44,110 bases of DNA, taken from positions 1 to 44,110 of the forward strand of contig NZ_BBER01000011.1 of assembly GCF_001312865.1 (NCBI RefSeq), written 5' to 3'. The notes under the pieces are model-generated. The model was not told where the DNA came from, searched no databases, and saw only the letters and a program-made list of their open reading frames with translations. The stretch comes from Lacticaseibacillus thailandensis DSM 22698 = JCM 13996 (GTDB lineage Bacteria; Bacillota; Bacilli; Lactobacillales; Lactobacillaceae). The position numbers and the translations under genes were made by a program. Shown piece after piece: positions 1 to 8,605 of the stretch. Position 1 is the first letter of the stretch, and the number at the start of each line of letters is the position of its first letter.

Positions 1-1082
1 CAACGACGCCAACGACGCCAACGACGCCAACGACGCCAACGACGCCAACGACGCCAACGACGCCAACGACGCCAACGACGCCAGCAACACCGGCACGGGC
101 CACCACGCCAGCGACGGCGCAGAACGCCACGGCGACGGATTCGACCGCGACACCAATTAGTGACGCGGGCGTTACGGCAAGTCTGGAGTCACTGGCAGCT
201 AGTGTCACTAGCGGTGCGTCAACGGCGGCTGCAGCTAGTTCCGCGGCGGCTGCAGCAGCTCGTGACGTGGCCAATACGACTAACGTTGACGTCACTGACG
301 CGATCGACATTAACGGTACCGATGCGCAAACACAGCGGGCCGTCACTCCAGCTGGCGTTACGGCTACCATCATCAACGTCAGTGAACAGTCACAAAACCG
401 GATTCCTGGTGGTAGTGCGCAGTCGACTTACACCTACTTTGCCCAGAAGGTTGCTGATACCCAGACGCAAGCGGCAGTTCAGTACGAACTGTTACTCCGT
501 CAGTGGGACAGCGGCGTGAACAACTGGGTGCTGCCTTCTAGCTTCGGTATCACCGTGGGGATGCAGACCCGGTTAATGGAACAAGCGCTGCGGAGCTTGG
601 ACTCTCATAACATCAGCATTAACCTGACCACCAGTCAGTTTACTGATCCAGCGGTGGTTCGGCGTCTGAGCGAGTTTGGTCGCGAACAAACGCAGGGCAC
701 CCTCACCATTGAATTAGGTGAGTTACCATCCACGGACCAACTGGCAAGCGTTCTGCCAACGTACCATGCTGGTGGTGTCCAGGTTGTTCTGGGTGACGCG
801 CAGAATACTGACGTTAACAGCGATACGGCTGCACGGGCCGCACAACAGCTGGACGGCTTCAAGTTCGCCCTACAGAAGTTACGTGCTCGTGGTGCTGATC
901 AAGGCTGGGTTCAAACGGCTCAGCAATGGCAAGCACTGGCCCAGGCCAACGGCGGTAGCTTTACCCTTGAAGGGATTGAAACGCAGGATGACCTCAGTGT
1001 TGCTCAGCAGATGGGCGTTGAAAAGGTTCAGGGCTTCCTGTTAGGCAAGCCGGCCGAACCGACCGAGATCAACTTTAATTAA
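1..1082 (+). CDS. EAL-like domain protein with N-terminal Thr-Thr-Pro repeats (5' partial)
   Basis: The frame is open from base 3 to the stop at 1080-1082, so the true start lies upstream of the window. The visible N-terminus is nine Thr-Thr-Pro units, then an Ala/Ser/Thr-rich stretch of about 100 residues, then a domain of about 240 residues related to EAL cyclic-di-GMP phosphodiesterases. Recognisable EAL landmarks are YELLLRQW (in place of YEALLRW), SINLTTSQF, TIELGELP, FKFALQKLR, LEGIETQDD and VQGFLLGKP. The metal-binding DDFGTG motif is replaced by LGDAQNTD, so hydrolysis is doubtful and a binding or scaffold role is more likely (inference). The low-complexity linker resembles those of surface or mucin-like proteins, but no anchor is visible. 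The neighbour at 1281 has the same domain without the linker, suggesting duplication. Confidence 0.75.
   Translation, partial: TTPTTPTTPTTPTTPTTPTTPTTPTTPATPARATTPATAQNATATDSTATPISDAGVTASLESLAASVTSGASTAAAASSAAAAAARDVANTTNVDVTDAIDINGTDAQTQRAVTPAGVTATIINVSEQSQNRIPGGSAQSTYTYFAQKVADTQTQAAVQYELLLRQWDSGVNNWVLPSSFGITVGMQTRLMEQALRSLDSHNISINLTTSQFTDPAVVRRLSEFGREQTQGTLTIELGELPSTDQLASVLPTYHAGGVQVVLGDAQNTDVNSDTAARAAQQLDGFKFALQKLRARGADQGWVQTAQQWQALAQANGGSFTLEGIETQDDLSVAQQMGVEKVQGFLLGKPAEPTEINFN
3..83 (+). repeat. 9-bp tandem repeat (ACGACGCCA) x9
   Basis: Nine perfect head-to-tail copies of a 9-bp unit encode Thr-Thr-Pro in frame with the EAL-like gene. More copies may lie upstream. A perfect minisatellite like this can change copy number by slippage, altering linker length without breaking the frame because the unit is a multiple of three. 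Confidence 0.95.
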
Positions 1083-1280
1083 ATGGTGAGTGGTTACTAG
1101 TAAAATCAGGTAAACATCACTTAGCGGGTGCGCTATCAATGATGATGGCGCATCTTTGCTTACATAGCGTAAGAAATTTACGGTGTTGGTCCCATTTCCG
1201 GGATAAGTTGCAGTAGAATGGTCTGTAACTAAGAGTATGTAGTTATCGGCCACTGGGGAGTGGGCGGATCGGTTTGAAAA

Positions 1281-2000
1281 ATGGGGGAATCACCATTGAA
1301 TACGTACACTTATTTTGCCCAAGCAATCGTGAACGTGACTACGCGCAAAGTAGAGGAGTATGAGTTGCTGTTGCGTGCCTGGTCACCCCAAGACCGCGAC
1401 TGGTACCTGCCGGAAACGTTTGATATTTCGGTGGGCATGCAGACGCGGATGCTCAAAGAAGCGTTGAAAAATCTCGACGTGCAGCGGGTCAGCATCAACT
1501 TGACACCAGAACAATTTGCGAGCCGGTCAGTGGTTCAGCGCCTCGCCCGGTTTGTGAAGCAGACGCCCAGGCTGGCACAGCTAACGGTGGAACTAACCGC
1601 GGCTCCCACGGTGGAGGAGTTGACCACGATGGGGCCGGAGTATCACCAGCACCAGATGTTGATTGCCCTGGACGATGTGGGTTCGGACATTGATGATATT
1701 GGCTTGGTAGAACAGTTGGCCCCGGGGGTCGATAGCTTTAAGTTTGCCCTCCAGAACCTCCGTGAGCAGGGGGAGACGGCGGACTTGTTGGGTCGGGTGC
1801 AGCCGTGGGCAGATCTAGCGCACGCTCACGACATTCAGTTTACGGTCGAAGGGGTCGAGACGTACGCCGACCTACAGTTAGCCCGGTCGGTGGGGGCCAG
1901 CCATGCCCAAGGATTCTTCTTCAACCACCCGACGTCACCCAATCAGCGTAACGAACGGGCTTTTGCCCAACAAATTAGTAATTTGAATGATTTAATTTAA
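1281..2000 (+). CDS. EAL domain protein, short
   Basis: A 239-residue EAL-like protein with no signal peptide or membrane segment, so probably cytoplasmic. Motifs in order: EYELLLRAW near residue 26, SINLTPEQF, TVELTAAP, IALDDVGSD (keeps the paired Asp of the EAL DD motif), FKFALQNLR, VEGVETYAD and AQGFFFNHP. It is closely related to the C-terminal domain of the preceding gene, but keeps the DD pair which that protein has lost, so it is the better candidate for an active cyclic-di-GMP phosphodiesterase. There is no GGDEF domain in the window. The ATG at 1281 starts just before the conserved TYTYFAQ segment shared with the upstream gene. A strong terminator follows at 2026. Confidence 0.8.
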   Translation: MGESPLNTYTYFAQAIVNVTTRKVEEYELLLRAWSPQDRDWYLPETFDISVGMQTRMLKEALKNLDVQRVSINLTPEQFASRSVVQRLARFVKQTPRLAQLTVELTAAPTVEELTTMGPEYHQHQMLIALDDVGSDIDDIGLVEQLAPGVDSFKFALQNLREQGETADLLGRVQPWADLAHAHDIQFTVEGVETYADLQLARSVGASHAQGFFFNHPTSPNQRNERAFAQQISNLNDLI

Positions 2001-2025
2001 TCGTGAACATTTGCATTAATATTAG

Positions 2026-2056
2026 CGGCGGTGGGTTTAATCCCACCGCCGTTTTT
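2026..2056 (+). terminator. Rho-independent terminator after EAL gene
   Basis: A perfect 10-bp stem (CGGCGGTGGG / CCCACCGCCG) with a 6-nt loop is followed by five T. Confidence 0.9.
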
Positions 2057-2057
2057 A

Positions 2058-2237
2058 TTAGAGCCAACCGTGAGCGTGGGGGCCGGCATGATGAGGGCCA
2101 AACGGCTGATTGTGGCTGCGGCGGGCGATGAACCGCTCACATTTTTGTCCGCATTGCTCATCTAAACGTGCAATTTTGCCGATATAAATGTGGCGAAAAC
2201 TAGTTTTAAGTGAGAATTCGGTGTACAATAGGTTCAT
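2058..2237 (-). CDS. possible small His/Gly/Pro-rich protein (59 aa)
   Basis: An open frame on the minus strand runs from ATG at 2237 to TAA at 2058. It encodes MNLLYTEF at the N-terminus, IARLDEQCGQKCERF in the middle (a C-x3-C pair) and a tail rich in His, Gly and Pro (GPHHAGPHAHGWL). The composition looks protein-like, and the C-terminal part uses GC-rich codons like the surrounding genes. Against it: there is no clear Shine-Dalgarno sequence, and the 5' end overlaps the likely oppA promoter on the other strand. I do not recognise a family. It could be a chance open frame. Confidence 0.25.
   Translation of the reverse strand: MNLLYTEFSLKTSFRHIYIGKIARLDEQCGQKCERFIARRSHNQPFGPHHAGPHAHGWL
2224..2229 (+). 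promoter_or_regulatory. candidate -10 element for first oppA-like gene
   Basis: TACAAT lies 35 bases before the start codon at 2265. I see no good -35 hexamer at 17-bp spacing, so this is only a candidate. The SD AGGGGG is at about 2250. Confidence 0.3.
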
Positions 2238-2264
2238 CTTGAAACATAGTAGGGGGAAACAACT

Positions 2265-3899
2265 ATGAAAAAGAAGTCAGTGATGCTGGGAGCAATGCTG
2301 ACCACGATGGTTGCCTTGTTGGCTGCCTGTGGTTCCAGTTCCAGCTCATCTAACAAGAAGTCATCCGTTACATATATGCAGGGTGATGTGCTCCAGACCA
2401 TGGATCCAGCCTTGGCGACCGATGTCATTTCTGGTCAGTCGCAGACTGATGTATACTCGGGTCTCTTCCGTTGGGACAAGACCAAGCTGACCCCAGATAT
2501 GGCAGCCAAGATGCCGACTGTATCTAAGGACCAGAAGACCTACACCTTCACGTTGCGGAAGAATGCTAAGTGGAGTGATGGTAAGGAAGTTACCGCGCAA
2601 GACTTTGTCTACGCGTGGAAGCGCGCCATCGACCCGAAAACCAAGTCTGAATATGCCTACATCTTCTCTGGCATCAAGAACGCTGACGACATCATCGCCG
2701 GCAAGAAGCCAGCCTCAACTTTGGGCGTTAAGGCTTTGAGCAAGACCAAGTTCCAGGTTCAGTTGGACAAGGTTATGCCTTACTTCAACAAGATGATTAC
2801 CCTGCAAACCTTCGACCCGGTTGAACAGTCCCAGGTTAAGAAGGAAGGTTCCAAGTTCGGGACTAACGCCAAGACGCTGACCTTCAACGGACCTTACAAG
2901 TTGGGTAAGTGGACTGGTTCTGAAAACTCTTGGACTGAAACCAAGAACAACAAGTACTGGAACGCTAAGAGTGTGAAGATCAACAAGATCAAGTACCAGG
3001 TGATCAAGGAAAACAACACCGCGTACAACCTGTACACGTCTGGCAAGGCTGACGACGTTACCGTTACTGGTGACACGGCAACCCAGGCCAAGAACGACAA
3101 GGGTTACACTGTCGTTAAGCAGAACGCGACCTACTACCTGGTTCCAAACTTGAAGCGGGTTCCAGCCTTCAATAACCAGAAGATTCGTCAGGCTATTTCC
3201 ATGTCCATCAACCGTGCCGAATTTATCAAGAAGGTGCTAGGCAATGGTTCCGTTCCTGCTAAGACCGTTGTGCCTACCGACATGATGATCAACAGTAAGG
3301 GCAAGGACTTTACCACTGACGCTACCAATGGCGTCACGACCAGCAACTACGACTTGAAGAAGGCTAAGGAACTGTTCAAGGAAGGTATGAAGGAAGCCGG
3401 CAAGACTGACCTGACCTTCACGCTGTTGAGCGACGATACCGACACTGCTAAGTCCACGCTGGACTACCTGCAGTCCGCAATCGGTCAGTTGTCCCAGACT
3501 GGTGCTAAGTTGACCGTCAAGACGAAGTCCGTACCGTTCAAGACCCGTCTGACCCTGTCCACTGATGGTGACTTCGACATGGCCATTGAAGCTTGGTCCG
3601 CTGACTTCCCAGACGCGATCAGCTTCCTAGACATGTTCACTACTGGCAACTCCTACAACTACGGTGCTTGGAGCAACAAGCAGTACGACAGTCTGATTGC
3701 TGCCTCCAAGGGTGCTGACGCAACGAACACCACGAAGCGTTGGAACGACATGGTTCAGGCTGACCAGATTCTGGCTAAGCAGTCCGGTGTCATTCCTCTG
3801 TACCAGCTGGGTGCTGCCCACCTGCGTAACACTAAGCTGCAGGGTGTCACTACCAGCCCTAACGGTATGATCAACTGGGTCAAGGCTTCCTACAAGTAA
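2265..3899 (+). CDS. oligopeptide-binding lipoprotein (OppA-like, SBP family 5), copy 1
   Basis: An intact 544-residue substrate-binding lipoprotein of the peptide ABC-transporter type (SBP_bac_5). The signal peptide has a positively charged MKKKS start, a hydrophobic core and lipobox L-A-A-C near residue 21, so it should be anchored by a lipidated Cys on the outer membrane face. Family landmarks include QTMDPALATD, TYTFTLRKNAKWSDGK, FVYAWKRA, TFNGPYKL and IRQAISMSINR. It would deliver peptides to an Opp permease, but no permease or ATPase genes are present here. Codon use (AAG, GAC, TTC, AAC) suggests high expression. It is followed by its own terminator and by two paralogues in tandem. Alternative substrates such as pheromone peptides cannot be excluded. 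Confidence 0.92.
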   Translation: MKKKSVMLGAMLTTMVALLAACGSSSSSSNKKSSVTYMQGDVLQTMDPALATDVISGQSQTDVYSGLFRWDKTKLTPDMAAKMPTVSKDQKTYTFTLRKNAKWSDGKEVTAQDFVYAWKRAIDPKTKSEYAYIFSGIKNADDIIAGKKPASTLGVKALSKTKFQVQLDKVMPYFNKMITLQTFDPVEQSQVKKEGSKFGTNAKTLTFNGPYKLGKWTGSENSWTETKNNKYWNAKSVKINKIKYQVIKENNTAYNLYTSGKADDVTVTGDTATQAKNDKGYTVVKQNATYYLVPNLKRVPAFNNQKIRQAISMSINRAEFIKKVLGNGSVPAKTVVPTDMMINSKGKDFTTDATNGVTTSNYDLKKAKELFKEGMKEAGKTDLTFTLLSDDTDTAKSTLDYLQSAIGQLSQTGAKLTVKTKSVPFKTRLTLSTDGDFDMAIEAWSADFPDAISFLDMFTTGNSYNYGAWSNKQYDSLIAASKGADATNTTKRWNDMVQADQILAKQSGVIPLYQLGAAHLRNTKLQGVTTSPNGMINWVKASYK

Positions 3900-3915
3900 G
3901 CTTTCACTGAGTAGC

Positions 3916-3945
3916 AAAAAGCGTAACCTCCGGGTTGCGCTTTTT
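3916..3945 (+). terminator. Rho-independent terminator after oppA copy 1
   Basis: An inverted repeat (AAAAAGCGTAACC / GGGTTGCGCTTTTT) with a short loop and terminal T run. The A/T arms make it usable in both directions. Confidence 0.85.
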
Positions 3946-3999
3946 GTGTGTTGTGCGCTAACCAGCCACGCTTTGGTGGTCTTTGTCTGTGAAACACTG

Positions 4000-4005
4000 T
4001 ATAAT
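4000..4005 (+). promoter_or_regulatory. -10 element for oppA copy 2
   Basis: A perfect TATAAT lies 50 bases before ATG 4055. No convincing -35 is seen at standard spacing. Confidence 0.4.
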
Positions 4006-4054
4006 TGATGAGCGCGTGGTTAAAGCGACGTAATGATTGGGAGGTTGTTTGGGG

Positions 4055-5700
4055 ATGAAGAAGCATTCAGCGTTGGTAGGCATTGGGTTGGTCATCATGG
4101 TGCTCGTTCTAACGGCCTGTGGTGGTCAAGCGCAACGCCCAGCGCGTACGACCGTTAACGTGATGCAGGCAAGTCCACTCCAATCAGTGGATCCGGCGCA
4201 CGCTAGCGACATTGTGAGTGCTCAAACCATGATGGACGTGTATTCCGGGCTTTACCGTTACAGCAACAAGCAGCTCCACCCCGACATGGCGGCCCGCATG
4301 GCCACCATCTCGCATGATCAGAAAACCTATACGTTTCACTTGCGCCGTAACGCCCGCTGGTCGGATGGCCGTCACGTCACCGCACAGGACTTTGTGTACG
4401 CGTGGCGGCGGGCGGTCAACCCGGCCACCAAGTCACCCTACGCGTACGCCTTTAATGACATTGTGAATGCCCAGGCCATCGGGGCCGGCAAAATGTCGGC
4501 GCAACGGCTAGGGGTAGTGGCCCTCACCCGCACTACTTTGCGGGTGCGGCTAACCAAAGCCGTGCCGTACTTTGAAAGCATGTTGACCATGTCCGTCTTT
4601 GACCCCGTCGAACGTACCCAAGTGACCAAGTATGGATCGCAGTACGGGACCAGCGCGGCTACGCTCACGTTCAACGGTCCTTACCGGCTCACTAAGTGGC
4701 GCGGTAAGGGGGCGCAACGGTGGGTTGAGACCAAAAATCCAACCTACTGGCGGGCACACCAAGTCCACCTGCACCGGGTCACGTACCGCGTCGTGAAGTC
4801 CAGCCAGCACGCCCTCAAGCTGTTCCGGCAAGGACAACTGGACGACATTACCGTCAGTGGTAGCAGTACCCACAAGGCCAAAAAGATGACGGGGTACCAT
4901 GTAGTCAAACAAAATATTGCGACCTACCTGGAGCTGAATCAGGCGCGGGTACCGGCCCTTAAAAATCAGTCAGTCCGCCAGTCTTTGGCGTTAGCATTAA
5001 CCGCGCCGGCTTGATTCGTGACGTGCTGGGTGACGGCTCGCAGCCGTTGACCACCATCGTCCCTGCCGGAATGTTTTACAACGAGCAAAGTGGTGCGGAC
5101 TTTGCGACCAGCGCGGCCAATGGGGTCAGCCGCTATAGCAAGTACGACCTGGAACGCGCCCGGAAACTGTTTAAGGCGGGCATGGCCGCTACGGGGCAGA
5201 CGCAACTCACGCTAACGGTGATTGGCGCCGACACGGATAGTGCCAAAGCGACGTTGCAGTACCTGCAGCGGTCGCTGGCAGCGTTGAGTCAGCCACAGGC
5301 GACGGTGACGGTCAAAGTAGTACCACTCAGTTTGACTGACCGGCTAGCCCGGCTACGGACGGGCAACTTTGACCTTGCCCTCACGGCGTGGTCGGCAGAT
5401 TATCCTGATCCCGCCACGTTCCTGAACTTGTTCACGACTGGCAACAGCAACAATCATGCTGGGTGGTCGAACACTAAGTATGATCAGTTGGTGAACGCCG
5501 CCCAGACGACGGATGCCGGTAACGTTACGCACCGGTGGCACGACTTATTGGCAGCTGATCAGTTGTTGACCCGGTCGGTGGCAACGATCCCGCTGTACCA
5601 AGTCGGCCAGGCCCGGGTCCGTAACCCGCAGTTGCATGCCCGGTACAATAACCCGAACGGTCTCGTAAACTGGGCGACCGCGTATTACCAAGGTCAATAA
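4055..5700 (+). CDS. oligopeptide-binding lipoprotein (OppA-like), copy 2, frameshifted
   Basis: A second paralogue of the 2265 gene, about 548 residues when reconstructed. I chose ATG 4055 because it gives a normal lipoprotein signal (MKKHSALVGIG, lipobox L-T-A-C) and sits after a GGGAGG sequence at 4039. The frame breaks near 4994: comparison with copy 1 (ISMSINRAEF) shows that one base added at GCGTTAGCATT restores LAL-x-INRAGL and joins both halves without loss. Landmarks match copy 1: QSVDPAHASD, TYTFHLRRNARWSDGR, FVYAWRRA, TFNGPYRL. Codon use is GC-richer and less biased, and Lys is often replaced by Arg, so it probably has lower expression and an older divergence. Either a one-base sequencing deletion or a real pseudogene. 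Confidence 0.8.
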
Positions 5701-5723
5701 CTAGTACTAATCAAATCCACATT

Positions 5724-5772
5724 AACGAGCCATGTTGACGTTCTTTGGAGCGTGAATATTGGCTCGTTTTTT
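5724..5772 (+). terminator. Rho-independent terminator after oppA copy 2
   Basis: AACGAGCCA at 5724 pairs with TGGCTCGTT at 5760, followed by a run of six T. The loop is fairly long (27 nt). Confidence 0.7.
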
Positions 5773-5889
5773 GGTGACTTTGCTGCCGTTAGCAGGTGCG
5801 ACGCCGCACATAATGGCTAAGTGAGCTAGGCATGTGACGCGTGTGAGTGCAAAATTTGAACTTTTTGAATAAAATGTGATAAAAATGTG

Positions 5890-5918
5890 TAGACATGAGT
5901 TAAAAATGAGTGTATTAT
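5890..5918 (+). promoter_or_regulatory. sigma-A promoter for oppA copy 3
   Basis: TAGACA (5890-5895) and TATTAT (5913-5918) are separated by exactly 17 bases and lie 60 bases before the start at 5978. A and T are abundant around and upstream. Confidence 0.6.
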
Positions 5919-5977
5919 CATTTACATAAACGCACAGAGGTAATCATCACTGTACATATTTTAGGAGGCAATCATTC

Positions 5978-7613
5978 ATGAAGAAGAAGCCATTATTGCT
6001 TGGCTCAATGCTAACAACCATGGTCGTTCTCTTAGCTGCTTGTGGCAGTAGTAGTGCCAGTGCTGCAAAGACTAAGTCGATGACCCGCATGGTTAAGGAT
6101 GTCATTCAGACTATGGACCCCGCGCAGGCGACCGACGTTATTTCCGGTCAGACTTTGCAGGACACCACGGCCGGATTGTTGCGGTTTAAGGGCAAGAAGC
6201 TCGAACCAGACTTGGCCAGCAAGATGCCTAAGGTCTCTAAGGACCAGAAGACTTACACCTTCACGTTACGCAAGGGTGCTAAGTGGTCTGACGGTAAGGA
6301 GATCACCGCGAAGGACTTTGTTTATTCTTGGGAACGCGCGGCGGACCCGAAGAATAAGTCCGAATATTCCTACATCTTCTCAGGTATCAAGAATGCGGAC
6401 GCCGTTATTGCCGGCAAGAAGGACCCATCCACAATGGGCTTGAAAGCTGAAGGCAAGTACAAGCTCGTTGTTACTTTGGACCGGGTCATGCCTTACTTTG
6501 AAAAGATGATCACGCTGCAGACCTTCAACCCCGTTGAAAAGTCTGAAGTGCAGAAGTACGGTAGCAAGTTTGGTACGAACTCCAAGTACATCACGGCTTC
6601 TGGCCCATACAAGTTGACCAACTGGAATGGTTCTAACAACACTTGGACTGAAGTGAAGAACAAGGATTACTGGAACGCCAAGAACGTGCACCTGGACAAG
6701 ATCAAGACGACTGTTGTTAAGGATACTTCCACAGCCGTTAACTTGTTCCAGTCCAACAAGCTGGATGACGCGGTTATTTCCGGTGATACTGCCACCCAGA
6801 TGAAGAATGACAAGGCTTACAAGACGATGGTTCAGGGTCGTACGACTTACCTGGAAATGGAACAGAAGAAGGTTCCGGCCTTCAAGAATCAGAAGATTCG
6901 TCAGGCCCTGTCCCTATCCATCAACCGTTCCCAGTTCATCAAGAAGGTCTTGGGTGATGGCTCGCGTCCGGTTTACACGATCCTGCCATACAAGTCCATG
7001 TACAGCGCTAACGGCACCGACATTGCGGCGGCCGCAACTAAGGGTGTCAAGCAGTACAACGATTACAACTTGGCTAAGGCTAAGCAGCTGTTCAAGGAAG
7101 GTATGAAGGAAGCCGGTTTAACTTCATTCAGCTTCACCATCACTTCTGATGATACTGATGCGGCTAAGTCCACGACTGAATACCTGCAGAACGCCTTTGA
7201 AAAGCTGAGCACTAACGGTGCTAAGTTGACGGTTAAGACTAAGTCCGTACCGTTCAAGACGCGGATTACCTTGTCCGAACAGCACAACTTCGACATGGTG
7301 GTTAGTGGCTGGCAGGGTGACTTCCCTGACGCCATCAGCTTCCTCGACCTGGAAACTACGGGCAACGCTACAACTTCGGTCAGTGGAGCAATGCTGAATA
7401 CGACAAGTACGTTCAGGCTTCCAAGACGACCGATGCTACCAGCACCACGAAGCGTTGGAACGACTTGGTTAAGGCTACGCAGATCATGGCCAAGGACAAC
7501 GGGTTATCCCTCTGTACCAGACCGGTGAAGCGCACCTGACTAACACCAAGATCAAGAACTACGATTACGGTCCAAACAACATGATCGACATGGAATCTGT
7601 CACTAAGAAGTAA
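5978..7613 (+). CDS. oligopeptide-binding lipoprotein (OppA-like), copy 3, two frameshifts
   Basis: A third peptide-binding lipoprotein, about 545 residues when reconstructed, closest to copy 1. It has a MKKKP start, lipobox L-A-A-C, QTMDPAQATD, TYTFTLRKGAKWSDGK and IRQALSLSINR. A SD (AGGAGG) precedes ATG 5978. The frame is lost at 7367 (GGCAACGCTAC) and again at 7501 (GGGTTATCC). Adding one base at each restores YNFGQWSN and GVIPLYQTGEAHL, running to a stop at 7611-7613 that aligns with the end of copy 1. Without correction the protein would end at 7528 with an unrelated tail. The good promoter and biased codons suggest a functional gene, so sequence error is more likely than decay. No transporter partners are nearby. 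Confidence 0.82.
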
Positions 7614-7630
7614 CGGATGCGTGCACGAAG

Positions 7631-7658
7631 CGACGTCCACCTCGGTGGGCGCCGTTTT
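7631..7658 (+). terminator. terminator-like hairpin after oppA copy 3
   Basis: CGACGTCCAC pairs with GTGGGCGCCG (one mismatch, one wobble) around loop CTCG, followed by four T. Confidence 0.6.
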
Positions 7659-7855
7659 GTGTGTCTTGACGGGCAGACTGAGGGAGTGGTGTAGCGTTGG
7701 GGCTTTGTGGACACCCAGCTGCTGGAACCGTATCGCGGCCATAAACGGGGTCGCAAACAACCAAGTAACGGTTACCAACCGTGCACAAACTCACTCGATG
7801 TGGCAGTTGGAAGCGTATACTGGAAGGCAGAAGACGTGAGAGAGGAAGTTTTGTT

Positions 7856-8529
7856 ATGGTTACACCAGAAATCAAGTTGCTGAGCGCCGCCGAACAGGAG
7901 CGGTTTGACCGCCTGTACGCGTACACTGAAAGCGTGCTGGCGGCGGACCGCACCGGCCACTCGTTGGATCACATCAACCGCGTCCTGGCCAACGCCGTCC
8001 TGTTGCTGCACGACACGCCGGCTGCTGACACGTTGACCGTGGTGGCAGCCGCCACGCTCCACGACACTTACGACGATAAGCTCGTGGACAACGTGCCTGC
8101 CGCTCGCCGGAAGACGGCCGCCATGTTGGCGGATCAGGGTTTGACCAAAGTAGCACGGCGGAAATCCTGGGTATTATCGACCAAATGTCCTATCGCTACA
8201 GCTTGGACCACGACGTTACCCTCGACCTTAACGGTCAGCTGGTACAGGATGCCGACCGGCTCGACGCCATTGGCGCTATCGGGATTGCGCGGACGTTTTA
8301 CTACGGTGGGGCCCATGGCAGTCAGCTGTATGGGGGCGAAGTGCGTGAACACTTGAGTGGCGCGGAGTACCGTCACAGTAGCTCGGTACTCAACCACTTT
8401 GACGAAAAGCTCTTCAAACTGGTCGACCAACTCAACACCCCTGCTGCCCAGAAACTCGGCGCCCACCGGCAACAAGTCATGCGCGACTTTGTGGCTGAGT
8501 TCAAAGCCGAAGTGAATGGCGCAAAATAA
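7856..8529 (+). CDS. HD-domain phosphohydrolase, frameshifted
   Basis: About 224 residues when reconstructed. The HD superfamily metal ligands are visible: HSLDHINRV (first His) near residue 36, LHDTYDD (His-Asp pair) near 68 and QDADRLDAIGAIGIAR (last Asp) near 130. This arrangement fits the soluble YpgQ/YedJ-like HD hydrolases, some of which act on nucleotides; the substrate here is unknown. The start ATG 7856 follows a clear AGAGAGGAAG. The frame is lost at 8153 (AAAGTAGCACGG). One added base gives KV-x-TAEILGIIDQMSYRY, joining both halves across the expected helix, so I annotate one gene. It stands alone between a terminator and the Rgg-type gene. Confidence 0.82.
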
Positions 8530-8560
8530 CAAATAAATCTTTCCAAAGTTGACTACGTTT

Positions 8561-8598
8561 AACCCTCCCAACCGCTTAAAATAATGGTTAGGAGGGTT
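8561..8598 (+). promoter_or_regulatory. inverted repeat covering the Shine-Dalgarno of the Rgg-type gene
   Basis: AACCCTCCCAACC (8561-8573) is nearly the reverse complement of GGTTAGGAGGGTT (8586-8598), with one mismatch. The right arm contains the SD GGAGGG for ATG 8606. It could be a translation-controlling hairpin, an operator for the regulator itself, or a weak terminator of the HD gene. Confidence 0.6.
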
Positions 8599-8605
8599 AA
8601 TTATT

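Noticed and set aside
1..83. Short direct repeats at the window start as a CRISPR array
   Set aside because: The units are 9 bp with no spacers and encode Thr-Thr-Pro in frame with the downstream domain.
5011..5700. Second half of oppA copy 2 as a separate gene
   Set aside because: It begins in the middle of a conserved helix and aligns collinearly with the C-terminal half of copy 1.
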